Assembly: GCF_000737195.2 (NCBI RefSeq)
Contig: NZ_JALM01000022.1
Span: 1-64,000, forward strand
From: Sciscionella sediminilitoris
Lineage (GTDB): Bacteria > Actinomycetota > Actinomycetes > Mycobacteriales > Pseudonocardiaceae
Reading direction: 5' to 3'
DNA: 64,000 bases
Below, piece after piece: positions 1 through 8,643 of the stretch; position 1 is the first letter of the stretch, and every line of letters starts with the position of its first letter. The notes under the pieces were generated by a model, which was not told where the DNA came from, searched no databases, and worked only from the letters and a program-made list of their open reading frames with translations. The position numbers were made by a program, and so were the translations under genes.

Positions 1-48
1 GTGATGGACCAGATCACCAAGGGCCTGCAGGCCGGCGGCGAGGACTGA
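1..48 (+). CDS. C-terminal fragment, possibly acetyl-CoA synthetase
   Basis: An open frame enters from the left edge and ends at a TGA, giving only the last 15 residues (ending QITKGLQAGGED). A strong terminator follows 38 bp later, so this is the end of a transcription unit. The residues resemble the C-terminal tails of actinobacterial acetate-CoA ligases, and in M. tuberculosis acs (Rv3667) lies beside the genes found next here. That synteny is the main argument; the fragment alone cannot prove identity. Confidence 0.4.
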   Translation: MMDQITKGLQAGGED

Positions 49-85
49 GCGCCGCACCGGCCAGGGACGCACCGATCGAGCAGGC

Positions 86-120
86 AAAGCCCCGCCGGGA
101 GCGATTCCGGCGGGGCTTTT
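86..120 (+). terminator. Rho-independent terminator after the partial gene
   Basis: Perfect 13-bp inverted repeat (AAAGCCCCGCCGG at 86-98 with CCGGCGGGGCTTT at 107-119), an 8-nt loop and a run of four T. It ends the partial gene and separates it from the next unit. Confidence 0.85.
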
Positions 121-225
121 CGCCGCCCGGTGCCGCGGGTGCCCGCCGACCCGGAACCCGCGGCATCGAACGCGTGTTCTACAGTGTTGTCCGCGTGAGA
201 GCAGCTGAGCGAGAGGAAACCGCAG

Positions 226-714
226 GTGACCGCACCGGCCGAGAACGCAGCAGAGGAAACACAGACGCCTTCGGGTGGACTCGCCGCGCAGGCAACCCCG
301 GTCACACCGGATGGCGCCCCGGCGAACGGCCAGGCAGGCGAATCGACTGAACCGGCCGAGGGCAGTGCCGAGGAGGCCCCCAAGCCGAAGCGCGGGCGCC
401 CCAAGGGCGGGGCCCGCAAGACCCGCAGTGTGGAACTGATCCTGACGATCAGCGGCGGCGCGGACGGCGAATGGCAGGCCGACCTGCGGCACGGCACCGA
501 ACGGCTCGTGCAGGGGATGATCATTCCCGCGGCTGCGGTCTCCCGCGCCGCCAAGGAGCTGCACCCGGAGATCTCCGGCGGGATCGAGACGGTGCTCGAC
601 GAGACCCGCAAGCAGCACCGGGAACGCCTCGAGCAGCTCGAAGCGGAGATGAGCAAGGTCAAGCAGGCCCTCGCCGAACTCGAAGACGAAGAAGAGGAGG
701 CAGACTCCGCCTAA
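226..714 (+). CDS. Hypothetical actinobacterial coiled-coil protein (DUF6319-like)
   Basis: 162-residue protein from a GTG start preceded by GAGAGG at 211-216. The first 50 residues are Ala/Pro/Glu/Gly-rich and probably disordered. A basic patch follows (KPKRGRPKGGARK, AT-hook-like), then a short folded segment starting VELILTISGG, and finally a charged helix (about residues 120-160) rich in Glu and Lys that should form a coiled coil. I recall this architecture from actinobacterial DUF6319 proteins but cannot confirm it. The basic patch suggests nucleic-acid contact; no enzymatic motif is visible. nhaA starts 16 bp downstream, so the two may be cotranscribed. Confidence 0.7.
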   Translation: MTAPAENAAEETQTPSGGLAAQATPVTPDGAPANGQAGESTEPAEGSAEEAPKPKRGRPKGGARKTRSVELILTISGGADGEWQADLRHGTERLVQGMIIPAAAVSRAAKELHPEISGGIETVLDETRKQHRERLEQLEAEMSKVKQALAELEDEEEEADSA

Positions 715-730
715 CCGGTACGCTTGCCCT

Positions 731-1933
731 GTGACGGACGGTGACGAGGAAACGGACAAGCGGACCCCCGTCGCCGAGTTCGCCCGGTTCCTGCGCACCG
801 AGACCGTGGGCGGCATGGTGCTGCTCGGGGCGGCCGCGCTCGCACTGATCCTGGCCAACTCGCCGCTGGACGAGGTGTACCGCGCGATCCGCGAGTTCAC
901 GATCGGGCCTTCCGCGCTGCACCTGAACCTGAGCGTGGAGACCTGGGCCAAGGACGGGCTGCTCGCCCTGTTCTTCTACGTCGCCGGGCTCGAGCTCAAA
1001 CGCGAGCTCGTGGTCGGCGAGCTGTCCACGGTGAAGGCGGCGACCCTGCCCGCGATCGCCGCGATCGGCGGAATGATCGCGCCCGCGCTGCTCGCCTTCG
1101 CCGTCGGCGGCAGCCAGATCGGGGACGCCTGGTCGGTCCCGGTCGCCACGGACATCGCCTTCGCGCTCGGGGTGCTTGCCCTCGCGGGTTCCAGGATGCC
1201 CAGCAGCGCGCGGGTCTTCCTGCTCTCCCTGGCGGTGGTGGACGATCTCGGCGCGATCGCGGTGATCGCGATCCTGTTCACCGACTCGATCAACTGGCTC
1301 GCCGCGGGCGCCGCTGTCCTGCTGCTCGCGCTGTACTGGTTCTGCCAGCACAAACGTATTCGCACCCCGTTCGTCTACGTGCCGATCGCGCTGCTGACCT
1401 GGTACGCGGTGCACGAGGCCGGGGTGCACGCCACCATCGCCGGGGTGCTGCTCGGCCTGCTGACCAGGGTGCGCCCCGATCCGGAGGAGCACGAGGCACC
1501 GGCGGTGCGGATGGAGCACCTGCTGCAGCCGTGGTCGGCGGGCCTTGCCGTGCCACTGTTCGCACTGGTCGCGGCCGGGGTACCGGTCAACGGCGAGGCG
1601 ATGTCGGCGGTGTTCACCGATACGGTTCCGCTCGCGGTGATCGTCGGGCTCATCGTGGGCAAGTTCATCGGGATCACCGGCTTTTCGTTCGCCGCGGTCA
1701 AGCTCGGTCTCGGCGCCAAACCCGCGGGGCTCGGCTGGCGGGATGTGGCCGCGGTCTCGATGCTCGGCGGGGTCGGTTTCACCGTGTCGCTGCTGATCGC
1801 GGAGCTGTCCCTGACCGGGACGCAGGCCGATCACGCGAAGGCGGCGGTACTGATCGCCTCGGCGGTGGCTTCCCTGCTCGCGGCCGCGATGCTGGTGCGC
1901 CGCAGCCGCGTACACACCGACCTGCGTGAGTGA
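731..1933 (+). CDS. nhaA: Na+/H+ antiporter NhaA
   Basis: 400-residue polytopic inner-membrane protein of the NhaA family, which exchanges cytosolic Na+ for external protons. The ion-binding aspartate pair is present in LAVVDDLGAIAVIAI (Asp171-Asp172, equivalent to E. coli Asp163-Asp164), as is the upstream Asp in PVATDIAFALGV. About eleven to twelve hydrophobic helices are evident, and the length matches the family. The GTG start at 731 lies 16 bp after the preceding gene, suggesting cotranscription. The last residues (RRSRVHTDLRE) form a short charged cytosolic tail. Confidence 0.95.
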   Translation: MTDGDEETDKRTPVAEFARFLRTETVGGMVLLGAAALALILANSPLDEVYRAIREFTIGPSALHLNLSVETWAKDGLLALFFYVAGLELKRELVVGELSTVKAATLPAIAAIGGMIAPALLAFAVGGSQIGDAWSVPVATDIAFALGVLALAGSRMPSSARVFLLSLAVVDDLGAIAVIAILFTDSINWLAAGAAVLLLALYWFCQHKRIRTPFVYVPIALLTWYAVHEAGVHATIAGVLLGLLTRVRPDPEEHEAPAVRMEHLLQPWSAGLAVPLFALVAAGVPVNGEAMSAVFTDTVPLAVIVGLIVGKFIGITGFSFAAVKLGLGAKPAGLGWRDVAAVSMLGGVGFTVSLLIAELSLTGTQADHAKAAVLIASAVASLLAAAMLVRRSRVHTDLRE

Positions 1934-1963
1934 TGCGTAAGGCGGCGGGTGCGATGTGGCACG

Positions 1964-2488
1964 ATGAGCCGCGTGAGCACCGAGGAGCAGCAACCACATG
2001 GCCGCTTCGAGCCGGCGGTGCCGTCTATCCCGCTGGCCGAGGACAACGCCTACGCGAGCGGCATTCCGCGCAGCGGTGACGGGCAGCAGTCCGTCGGCGC
2101 GCTCGTCCGGGACGCCTCGACCCACCTCTCCACGCTCGTGCGCGCCGAGGTCGAACTGGCGAAAGCCGAGGTCACCAAGGAGATCAAGAAGGCGCTGACC
2201 GGGAGCATCTTCTTCATCATCGCCCTCGTGGTGCTCGGCTTCAGCGCGTTCTTCTTCTTCATGGCGGTCGCCGAACTGCTCGCCGATGTCGGGCTGTACC
2301 GCTCGGCCGCGTACGGGATCGTCTGGGGCGCGATGTTCGTTGTCGCCGCGCTCGCCGGGCTGCTCGGCTTCCTCAAGGTGCGCAAGCTGCGCGCCCCGCA
2401 GCGCACGATCGACTCGGCGAAGGACACGGTCGCCGCGCTGCGCAACCGCGGTTCGGCCGAGAAGCCGGACGAGACCCCGCAGAGCTAG
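1964..2488 (+). CDS. Phage-holin-family (DUF1469) membrane protein
   Basis: About 174 residues. A hydrophilic N-terminus (1-45) precedes an amphipathic helix (VRDASTHLSTLVRAEVELAKAEV) and two membrane helices, one near ITSIFFIIALVVLGFSAFFF-like sequence and one ending LAGLLGFLKV. This is the actinobacterial phage_holin_3_6 family, equivalent in place to M. tuberculosis Rv3669; the family name does not imply prophage. Starts are possible at GTG 1949, ATG 1964 and GTG 1973, all in frame and without a strong ribosome-binding site. ATG 1964 is chosen. Its stop is two bases from the stop of the convergent marP gene. Confidence 0.85.
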   Translation: MSRVSTEEQQPHGRFEPAVPSIPLAEDNAYASGIPRSGDGQQSVGALVRDASTHLSTLVRAEVELAKAEVTKEIKKALTGSIFFIIALVVLGFSAFFFFMAVAELLADVGLYRSAAYGIVWGAMFVVAALAGLLGFLKVRKLRAPQRTIDSAKDTVAALRNRGSAEKPDETPQS

Positions 2489-2489
2489 T

Positions 2490-3674
2490 TCACGCCGCGC
2501 AGGCCCCGGTGGCGACCCGGCTGGTCGAATCCACGTTCTCCAGCGCGGCGGTGACCTGGCGCCTGGTCAGGGCATAGCCGGTCTCGCTGTCGTTCACCCC
2601 GGCACCGAACACCACGCCGAGCACGCTGCCGCCCGGCGTGATCAGCGGCCCGCCGGAGTTCCCGCTGCGCACGGTCGCCCGCAGGATGTAGACCTGGCGG
2701 GTCACCCGCTGCGATTCGTAGATGTCCGGGATCCGCAGTGCCTGGTCCTCGCGCACCTTCGCGGCCACCGCGGTGTACGGGCCGTCCAGTGGGTAGCCGA
2801 GCACGATCGCGTCCTGCCCGGTGCTCGCCTCCTGCGAGCTGAACTCCAGCGGCCGCGCGTGCAGCGAGGGAGCCGAGAGGATGGCCACGTCCACCTCGGG
2901 GTCGTAGTAGACCACCCGGGCCGTGTAGGTGCCGCTCGTCGACTCCACGGTGGTGCTCGTGGTGCCCGCGACCACGTGCGCGTTGGTCATGATCTTGCCG
3001 GGCGAGACCACGAAGCCACTGCCCTCGAGCGCGCGCGAACAGGAGGGGGCACGCCCGCGCACCTTCACCACGCTCGGGCGGACCTTGCGCACCACGGCGG
3101 AGCGCTGCAGCGCGGTGTTCGGCGGGCCGACCTCGCCGCCGACCGGGGTCTGGGTGAACGGGCTCTCCACGGTCGGGAAGCCCGGGAAGTTCAGCTGCCG
3201 GCGCAGCTCCGAGGGCAGGTCCTTCGCGGCCTGGGGCATCAGCGAGTTCACCCCGGCGAGCACCTTGGAGCTGTTGATCGCCGAGACCAGTCCGGGCATT
3301 CCCGGCATCCCGGTCAGCGAGAGCAGCACGAACCAGGCCACCACGAGCACCACGGCCGCCTGCAGCACCGCACCGAGAGCGTTGTCCACCCCGGCGACGT
3401 GCCGGTTCGTCATCCGCTTCTTGAGTAACCGCCCCAGATAGACGCCGATCGTCTCGCCGACCGCGGCCAGCAGTACCGGGATCCCGACCGAGAGCGCGGC
3501 ACGCAGACCGAGCGATTCGATCCCGGAGACCAGGGACGGCGCGAGCTTGATCCCGACGACGGCCCCGGCCAGCATCAGCACGATCGCGGGCAGGGTGACC
3601 ACGAGTCCCTGCTTCGCCCCGATCAGCGCGACCGAGATCGCCAGCAGGATCACGAGCACATCGACCCAGTTCAC
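2490..3674 (-). CDS. marP: Membrane-anchored trypsin-like serine protease MarP
   Basis: 394 residues, close to the 397 of M. tuberculosis MarP (Rv3671c), the periplasmic protease needed for acid resistance. The N-terminal 150 residues are a CvpA-like domain with four membrane helices. The protease domain carries the triad His233 (TNAHVVAG), Asp262 (VDVAIL) and Ser340 (RSGNSGGPL). It ends the leftward operon nth-tlpA-nudix-marP: its start overlaps the nudix stop by 4 bp. This order is conserved in mycobacteria. In mycobacteria MarP activates a peptidoglycan hydrolase under acid stress; the same role here is inferred. Confidence 0.93.
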   Translation of the reverse strand: MNWVDVLVILLAISVALIGAKQGLVVTLPAIVLMLAGAVVGIKLAPSLVSGIESLGLRAALSVGIPVLLAAVGETIGVYLGRLLKKRMTNRHVAGVDNALGAVLQAAVVLVVAWFVLLSLTGMPGMPGLVSAINSSKVLAGVNSLMPQAAKDLPSELRRQLNFPGFPTVESPFTQTPVGGEVGPPNTALQRSAVVRKVRPSVVKVRGRAPSCSRALEGSGFVVSPGKIMTNAHVVAGTTSTTVESTSGTYTARVVYYDPEVDVAILSAPSLHARPLEFSSQEASTGQDAIVLGYPLDGPYTAVAAKVREDQALRIPDIYESQRVTRQVYILRATVRSGNSGGPLITPGGSVLGVVFGAGVNDSETGYALTRRQVTAALENVDSTSRVATGACAA

Positions 3675-4414
3675 GCTTGCACCCTCCCCCGCAACGGCGG
3701 CATCTCCCGTACGGTCCGCCAGGCCTCGTCGAGCTCGAGCACTCTATCGTGGCCGCGGTCACTACCGGTGTCCCAACCACCCAAGGAGAGCAGACCGGTC
3801 AGTACGAGGCCGGTGAAGCCCCAGACGAGCATCCCGGGGACCAGGAAGGCCGGGCCGGTGTACCGCTCGCGCACCCGCACCTGGACGCGATTGGCCGGGT
3901 CGAGCAGGTGCCGCATCGGGACCCTGGCCACCGCGGCCGTCTCCTCCGGATCGATCGCGCTCACCGGGACATCCCGGGTCCAATGGGCGAGCACCGGGGT
4001 GACCGTGTAGCCGGAGACCGGGATCATCAGCCGGGGAAGCACCCCGATCGGGCGCACCGCGTCCGCGGGAAGGCCCACCTCCTCGCGGGCCTCGCGCAGC
4101 GCCGTCTCGACCGGGCCGTGATCCCCCGGTTCGGCCCCGCCGCCGGGAAACGACACCTGTCCGGCGTGCGCACCGAGGGTGTCCGCGCGCAGCTGGAGCA
4201 CCACGTCCTCGGCACCATCCGCGCCGAAGACCACGAGCACCGCGGCCTCCCGCGTGCCGCCGCCCTGTTTCGCCAGCCGCTGCAGCAGCCCGCCGTCCAG
4301 TTCGCCGCTGGCCCCGGTCAGGGTGCGCAGCCAGGAGGGAACCAGCTCCGGGGCGACGAGCGGTCCCGCGAAGGGTTCGCCGGACCAGGCCGGATAGGCG
4401 GGGTTGTCAGCCAT
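3671..4414 (-). CDS. Nudix hydrolase, probable CoA pyrophosphatase
   Basis: 247 residues. The sequence LRADTLGAHAGQVSFPGG followed by REAREEVGL combines the CoA-specific UPF0035 signature with the Nudix box. Members cleave CoA or acyl-CoA to 3',5'-ADP and phosphopantetheine. It corresponds to M. tuberculosis Rv3672c by sequence type and place. ATG 4414 directly abuts the tlpA stop, and the 3' end overlaps marP by 4 bp, so translation is probably coupled. A hydrophobic stretch near the C-terminus (FLVPGMLVWGFTGLVLTGLL) is typical of this subfamily and need not be a membrane helix. Confidence 0.88.
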   Translation of the reverse strand: MADNPAYPAWSGEPFAGPLVAPELVPSWLRTLTGASGELDGGLLQRLAKQGGGTREAAVLVVFGADGAEDVVLQLRADTLGAHAGQVSFPGGGAEPGDHGPVETALREAREEVGLPADAVRPIGVLPRLMIPVSGYTVTPVLAHWTRDVPVSAIDPEETAAVARVPMRHLLDPANRVQVRVRERYTGPAFLVPGMLVWGFTGLVLTGLLSLGGWDTGSDRGHDRVLELDEAWRTVREMPPLRGRVQA

Positions 4415-5035
4415 TCAGCGCTCCTTGTACCGGTCGACGGCCGCGGCGATCGAGTCGGTCTCGGTGAACACCCGCGGTTCGGTGACGAAGTGCACCGCGC
4501 CGTCGGCGGTCACCACATAGGAAGCGGGGAGGGCGGGCGGCACCGCGAGCGCCGCCCGCGCCGCGCCGGAGTCGTGCACCGCGGGCAACCGGACCCCGAG
4601 CTCGCCGAGCATCGCGCGGCCCTGCTCCGGATCGCTCTGCACCTGCACGAGCAGCACGTTCGCCGCACCCTTGCGGTTGGCGTACTCGGCGAGCCGCGGC
4701 AGTTCCTCGCGGCACGGGGCGCACCAGCTCGCCCACACGTTGACCAGGGTGGTCCTCCCCGCGAGCGCGGCCCCCAGGTCCACATCCGAACCGTCCGCGA
4801 GGCAGTTCGTGTGCACCCCGCGCAGCTGGGCGACCTGTCCGCCGCTGCCGCCGGGGCACCCCGGCAGGTTCACCCGCACCGGTGGCTGTGCCGCGGAGGT
4901 GCGCACCGGGGCGGGGGCGGCCCGATCGGATCCGCCCTGGTCACCGCCACGCGGCCACAGCGCGATGACGCAGGCGAGCACGAGCACCGCGACGACGAGC
5001 AGCCACCGCAGTCCCGTTTTCCTGCCCCGGTCCAT
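4415..5035 (-). CDS. TlpA/ResA-like membrane-anchored thioredoxin
   Basis: 206 residues. A single N-terminal anchor (LRWLLVVAVLVLACVIALW) places a thioredoxin fold outside the membrane. The redox motif is WASWCAPCREELP (WCxxC), as in extracytoplasmic disulfide reductases such as TlpA and ResA. It overlaps the nth stop by one base and abuts the nudix start, as in the M. tuberculosis Rv3671c-Rv3674c operon. It may need reduction by a CcdA-type protein; one is encoded at about 59 kb. The partner protein is unknown. Confidence 0.88.
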   Translation of the reverse strand: MDRGRKTGLRWLLVVAVLVLACVIALWPRGGDQGGSDRAAPAPVRTSAAQPPVRVNLPGCPGGSGGQVAQLRGVHTNCLADGSDVDLGAALAGRTTLVNVWASWCAPCREELPRLAEYANRKGAANVLLVQVQSDPEQGRAMLGELGVRLPAVHDSGAARAALAVPPALPASYVVTADGAVHFVTEPRVFTETDSIAAAVDRYKER

Positions 5036-5778
5036 CAGCCCAGCTCATCCGCGAGCGCGAGCAGGTGCTCCGCCTCCGGGCCCTTCACCAGCGCGGCGGC
5101 CTCGTCCCGTCCGGTCGGGCCGATGCCGTAGGAGGGGCACTCCCTGGCCAGGAAGCACGCCCCGCAGGCGGGTTTGCGCGCGTGGCACACCCGCCTGCCG
5201 TGGAAGATCACCAGGTGCGAGAGCTGGGTCCAGTCCTTGCGCGGGATGAGCTCACCGATGGCGTGCTCCACCTTGACCGGATCCTCGAGCTCGGTCCATC
5301 CCCAGCGGCGCACCAGCCTGCCGAAGTGGGTGTCCACGGTGATCCCGGGGATGCCGAAGGCGTTGCCGAGCACCACGTTCGCGGTCTTGCGCCCGATCCC
5401 GGGCAGTTTGACCAGGTCCTCGAGCCGCGCCGGGACCTCACCACCGTGTTTCTCGGTGAGCGCGGCGCCAAGACCGATGATCGAGTTCGCCTTGTTCCGG
5501 TAGAAGCCGGTGCTGCGGATGTACTCCTCGAGCTCGGTGCGGTCGGCGCCCGCGTAGTCGGCCGCGGTGCGGTACCTGGCGAACAGCGCGGGGGTCACCT
5601 TGTTCACCCGCACATCGGTGCACTGTGCGGACAGGATCGTGGCGACGAGCAGTTGCAGCGGGGTGGTGAAGTCGAGCTCGCAGTGTGCCTCCGGGTACCC
5701 GCGGTAGAGCGCGCGCAGCATGCGACGCGCCCGGCGTACCACGGCCAGGTGCGAGGTCGAACGTGCGGTGACGGCCAC
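5035..5778 (-). CDS. nth: Endonuclease III (DNA glycosylase/AP lyase)
   Basis: 247 residues. Base-excision repair enzyme that removes oxidised pyrimidines and nicks the abasic site. The helix-hairpin-helix [17 protein letters not shown] carries the catalytic Lys, and the catalytic Asp lies in VDTHFGRL. The 4Fe-4S cluster motif C-x6-C-x2-C-x5-C is seen from CHARKPAC to ECPSYG. GTG 5778 is the first gene of the leftward operon and is transcribed divergently from the membrane-protein/crp side. Confidence 0.96.
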   Translation of the reverse strand: MAVTARSTSHLAVVRRARRMLRALYRGYPEAHCELDFTTPLQLLVATILSAQCTDVRVNKVTPALFARYRTAADYAGADRTELEEYIRSTGFYRNKANSIIGLGAALTEKHGGEVPARLEDLVKLPGIGRKTANVVLGNAFGIPGITVDTHFGRLVRRWGWTELEDPVKVEHAIGELIPRKDWTQLSHLVIFHGRRVCHARKPACGACFLARECPSYGIGPTGRDEAAALVKGPEAEHLLALADELG

Positions 5779-5898
5779 CAGAACAGGTTACGCATGCCCG
5801 TTTCGGCCAGGCGTGACCTGGGGCGAATGCCGGAGCCGACACGCCAGGGGCACCCCATGCGTCACGCGGGTTCGGCCATGAGCCAAGATAAGGACATC

Positions 5899-6150
5899 AT
5901 GGCTGCCTGGTTCATCCTCATCGTGCCGTTGGTGATCATGTTCTTTGCGCTGTTCATGGAGCGTGTGGAGCACCGGCTGCGGGATGTCGCACTCCGCGAG
6001 GAAGAGGTCGAGGAGTTCCTCGAGCAAGCCCGGCCGGACGAGGTCAGGGCGCTGTACGGGCATGGCATCGGCCGCGCACTTGATATGTTTCGGCTGCGCC
6101 GGTCCCCACGCCGTACCTCGCAGACAAAGGCCCAGCGCCCTGCGGCGTAA
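5899..6150 (+). CDS. Small single-pass membrane protein (Rv3675-like position)
   Basis: About 83 residues from ATG 5899, chosen because AAGGA lies five bases upstream; in-frame ATGs at 5878 and 5857 would add 7 or 14 residues. One N-terminal membrane helix (WFILIVPLVIMFFALFM) is followed by a charged cytosolic tail with an acidic helix (REEEVEEFLEQARPDEV). It sits between nth and crp exactly as Rv3675 does in M. tuberculosis. Function is unknown. Confidence 0.75.
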   Translation: MAAWFILIVPLVIMFFALFMERVEHRLRDVALREEEVEEFLEQARPDEVRALYGHGIGRALDMFRLRRSPRRTSQTKAQRPAA

Positions 6151-6213
6151 AGTGCGCCTAGTATGCGACAGTAGTGACCGACCGCACAGCAGATGTAGTC
6201 AAGGAGGCACGAG

Positions 6214-6888
6214 GTGGATGAGGCCCTGGCCCGAGCGGGCATCTTCCAGGGTGTTGAGCCCGCAGCCGTAGAGGCTCTCGTCCAGACCCTGGAGTCAGTC
6301 GAGTTCCCGCGCGGCCACGTCATCTTCGCCGAGGGTGAGCCGGGCGACCGCCTGTTCATCATTCAGTCGGGCAAGGTCAAGATCGGCCGCAAGTCGCCGG
6401 ACGGCCGGGAGAACCTGCTGTCCATCATGGGCCCCTCGGACATGTTCGGTGAGCTCTCGATCTTCGACCCGGGTCCGCGTACCTCGACGGTCACCGCCGT
6501 CACCGATGTGCGCGCCTACTCGATGGGCCGCCCCGAGCTGCGTGACTGGATCTCGAAGCGCCCGGAGATCGCCGAGCAGCTGCTCCGTGTGGTCGCGCGC
6601 AGGCTGCGGCGCACCAACAACATGCTCGCCGACCTGATCTTCACCGATGTTCCCGGCCGGGTGGCCCGCGCGCTGCTGACCTTCGCGCAGCGGTTCGGCT
6701 CCCAGGAGGCCGGTCTGCTCCGGGTCACCCACGACCTGACCCAGGAGGAGATCGCGCAGTACGTCGGTGCTTCCCGGGAGACCGTGAACAAGGCGCTCGC
6801 CGACTTCGCGCACCGTGGCTGGCTGCGCCTCGAGGGCAAGAGCGTGCTGATCCTGGACCCGGAGCGGCTCGCCCGTCGCGCACGCTGA
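6214..6888 (+). CDS. crp: CRP/FNR-family cAMP-responsive transcription regulator
   Basis: 224 residues, very close to M. tuberculosis CRP (Rv3676). The cyclic-nucleotide domain covers about residues 10-115, with [18 protein letters not shown] as the phosphate-binding cassette. A long dimer helix ([19 protein letters not shown]) leads to a winged helix with recognition helix in [19 protein letters not shown]. The GTG start is set by AAGGAGG at 6201-6207. A possible -10 (TAGTAT, 6159-6164) lies upstream. CRP probably controls central metabolism and respiration genes, as in mycobacteria. Strong hairpins follow. Confidence 0.95.
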   Translation: MDEALARAGIFQGVEPAAVEALVQTLESVEFPRGHVIFAEGEPGDRLFIIQSGKVKIGRKSPDGRENLLSIMGPSDMFGELSIFDPGPRTSTVTAVTDVRAYSMGRPELRDWISKRPEIAEQLLRVVARRLRRTNNMLADLIFTDVPGRVARALLTFAQRFGSQEAGLLRVTHDLTQEEIAQYVGASRETVNKALADFAHRGWLRLEGKSVLILDPERLARRAR

Positions 6889-6898
6889 ACACCTGATC

Positions 6899-6944
6899 CA
6901 CGAGAAAGGGCGGCCGGTTCGCGAACCGGCCGCCCTTTCTCGTG
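6899..6944 (+). terminator. Long perfect hairpin after crp
   Basis: A perfect inverted repeat with arms of about 22 bases and almost no loop, running from CACGAGAAAGGGCGG to its complement ending CTCGTG. It starts 10 bp after the crp stop and is followed by a mixed T/G tail. It should stop transcription from either side. Confidence 0.8.
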
Positions 6945-6960
6945 TGTTCTCCGGGCACGC

Positions 6961-7006
6961 AACAGGGGCCAGGCGCCGCCCCCGACGCGGCGCGCTGGCC
7001 CCTGTT
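6961..7006 (+). terminator. Second hairpin downstream of crp
   Basis: Inverted repeat AACAGGGGCCAG (6961-6972) against TGGCCCCTGTT (6996-7006), with an inner GCGCCGC/GCGGCGC stem. It is a separate hairpin 17 bp after the first. A back-up terminator is the simplest reading. Confidence 0.65.
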
Positions 7007-7395
7007 GTGTGTACGCGGTTTATCCCCGATAACCCGCGCTCCCCTACCCTCCAGCCTCTGGCCCCGAACCTTCAGCCGGGAGGGCGCCTTTTACGGCGTT
7101 TGACTTATTGCTGCGTGCCGGTTCCCGAGCAAAGTACCGGCCGCGTGGTGACAGACCCGAGTTCTGTGGTCGATCACCTCACCGCCCCGAATGCGGCTAC
7201 TTCCGATGATCGCGCCGGTTCGCGTGTCTGTCATTAGGTAAGACTCCCGGGAACCCCAAAACGTTGCGAGCTTGCACGGTTTGAGTCGTCCCTGTTACCG
7301 AACCGATATCAAACCCCGGGGCAACCCGTCGTGGTGACCAGACGCACCACAAATTTACTGGTACGCAGGTACTAAAATAAGTCAGACTGGTACTC
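7007..7395. other. 389-bp noncoding region before the MFS gene
   Basis: No convincing gene on either strand. It contains TTGACT at 7100-7105 and, next to the MFS start, an AT-rich block with TAAAAT (7373-7378), a plausible -10 that would put the start of the mRNA about ten bases before GTG 7396. The words TACTGGTAC and GACTGGTACT recur on either side of that -10 and could be a regulator site. I see no match to a known riboswitch or tRNA. Confidence 0.5.
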
Positions 7396-8643
7396 GTGTC
7401 CAGCAACGCCAAACTCGCCGACTACCGCGCCGCGCTCACCCTGCCCTCGATGCGACTGCCCGTGCTCGCATCCTTGCTCGGCCGCATGCCGATCGCCATG
7501 GTCAGCATGTCGTTGCTGCTGTTCGCCCGCCAGGAGCTCGGCGCGTTCTGGGTGGCCTCGCTGATCTCCGGGGGCAACCTGATCGGGGTCGCGCTCGGCG
7601 CGGTCGCCCAGGGCCGGATGCAGGACCGGCTCGGCCCGACGAAACCGTTGCTGATCGCCTCGGCCGGGCTCATCGTGTTCTCCGTGGCCGAGATCCTCGC
7701 GGTGTCCGCCAAGGCCACCCCGGTCCTGCTGGTCGCGCTCTCGGTCGGGATCGGGCTGAGCCAGCCCAACGTCGGCTCGGCCTCCCGGGCACTGTGGCCG
7801 CGGGTGCTCACCGATCCGCACCAGCGCCAGGCCGCCTACTCCTACGAGGCGATCAGCCAGGAGGTGTTCTTCATCCTCGGCCCCGGGATCGCCGGTGCGC
7901 TGATCGCGCTGCCCTGGCACGGCACCGGTGTCGTGGTCGCGGTCGGCGTGATGGCCTTCGGCGCGGTCGCCTTCGCGCTCACCCCGACCGTGCGTTCCTG
8001 GGGACCGGAACAGGAGCAGTCCAAGGCCAGCCTGCTCGGCCCGCTCGCGGCACCGGGTATGCGCACCCTGGCGCTCGGCGCGCTCGGCTTCGGGCTCGCG
8101 ATCGGGTTCGTCGAGGTCGCCGTGCAGGCCGCCGCGACCCGCTCGGGTGCACCCTCGGCCGGTGGCCTGCTGCTCTCCCTGTGGTCGATCACCTCGGTGC
8201 TGGTCGGGGTGTTCTACAGCCTGCGCCCGGTCCCGCGCCCGCTCGGGCTCCGGCTGCCCGCCCTGCTCGGCCTGTTCGGCGTGTTCATCGGCCTGATGTC
8301 GCTGCCGGGCGAACTGATCGGGCTCGGCGCGGTGATGCTGGTCGCCGGTTCGATGCTCGCCCCGCAATCGGCGACGCACTCGGTGCTGATCGAGACGGTC
8401 GCGCCCAAGCAGATGGCGGGCGAGGCCTTCGCCTGGGTGATCACCGCGGCCACCCTCGGGCTCTCGGTCGGCCAGTCGATCTCCGGACAGCTGGTGGACG
8501 CCTCGGGCCCCTCGCTGGCCTTCGTGGTCGCGGGTGCCGCCGCGGTCGTGGTCGCCGCGCTGCTGCTGATGCTGCACCGCACGATCCGGCCGCCGGACAC
8601 CGCGGCTCCCGCACAGTTCGAACTGGCTACCGCGGGCCGATGA
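7396..8643 (+). CDS. MFS transporter (drug-exporter type)
   Basis: 415 residues, about 12 membrane helices, major facilitator fold. The first helix starts SMRLPVLASLLGRMPIAM. The cytosolic loop after helix 2 has GRMQDRLGP, matching the MFS motif-A position (GxxxDRxGx). Substrate unknown; homologues are annotated as efflux pumps. GTG 7396 has no ribosome-binding site and a -10-like TAAAAT lies 17 bases upstream, so the message may be nearly leaderless. The last 17 bp overlap the convergent PHP-type gene. Confidence 0.85.
   Translation: MSSNAKLADYRAALTLPSMRLPVLASLLGRMPIAMVSMSLLLFARQELGAFWVASLISGGNLIGVALGAVAQGRMQDRLGPTKPLLIASAGLIVFSVAEILAVSAKATPVLLVALSVGIGLSQPNVGSASRALWPRVLTDPHQRQAAYSYEAISQEVFFILGPGIAGALIALPWHGTGVVVAVGVMAFGAVAFALTPTVRSWGPEQEQSKASLLGPLAAPGMRTLALGALGFGLAIGFVEVAVQAAATRSGAPSAGGLLLSLWSITSVLVGVFYSLRPVPRPLGLRLPALLGLFGVFIGLMSLPGELIGLGAVMLVAGSMLAPQSATHSVLIETVAPKQMAGEAFAWVITAATLGLSVGQSISGQLVDASGPSLAFVVAGAAAVVVAALLLMLHRTIRPPDTAAPAQFELATAGR

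Noticed and set aside
1964-2488. Prophage suggested by a holin-family gene
   Set aside because: DUF1469 proteins are chromosomal in actinobacteria and there is no lysin, integrase or structural gene nearby.
5065-5898. Upstream extension of the small membrane protein frame through nth
   Set aside because: Antisense to nth. A start with AAGGA at 5899 is much better.
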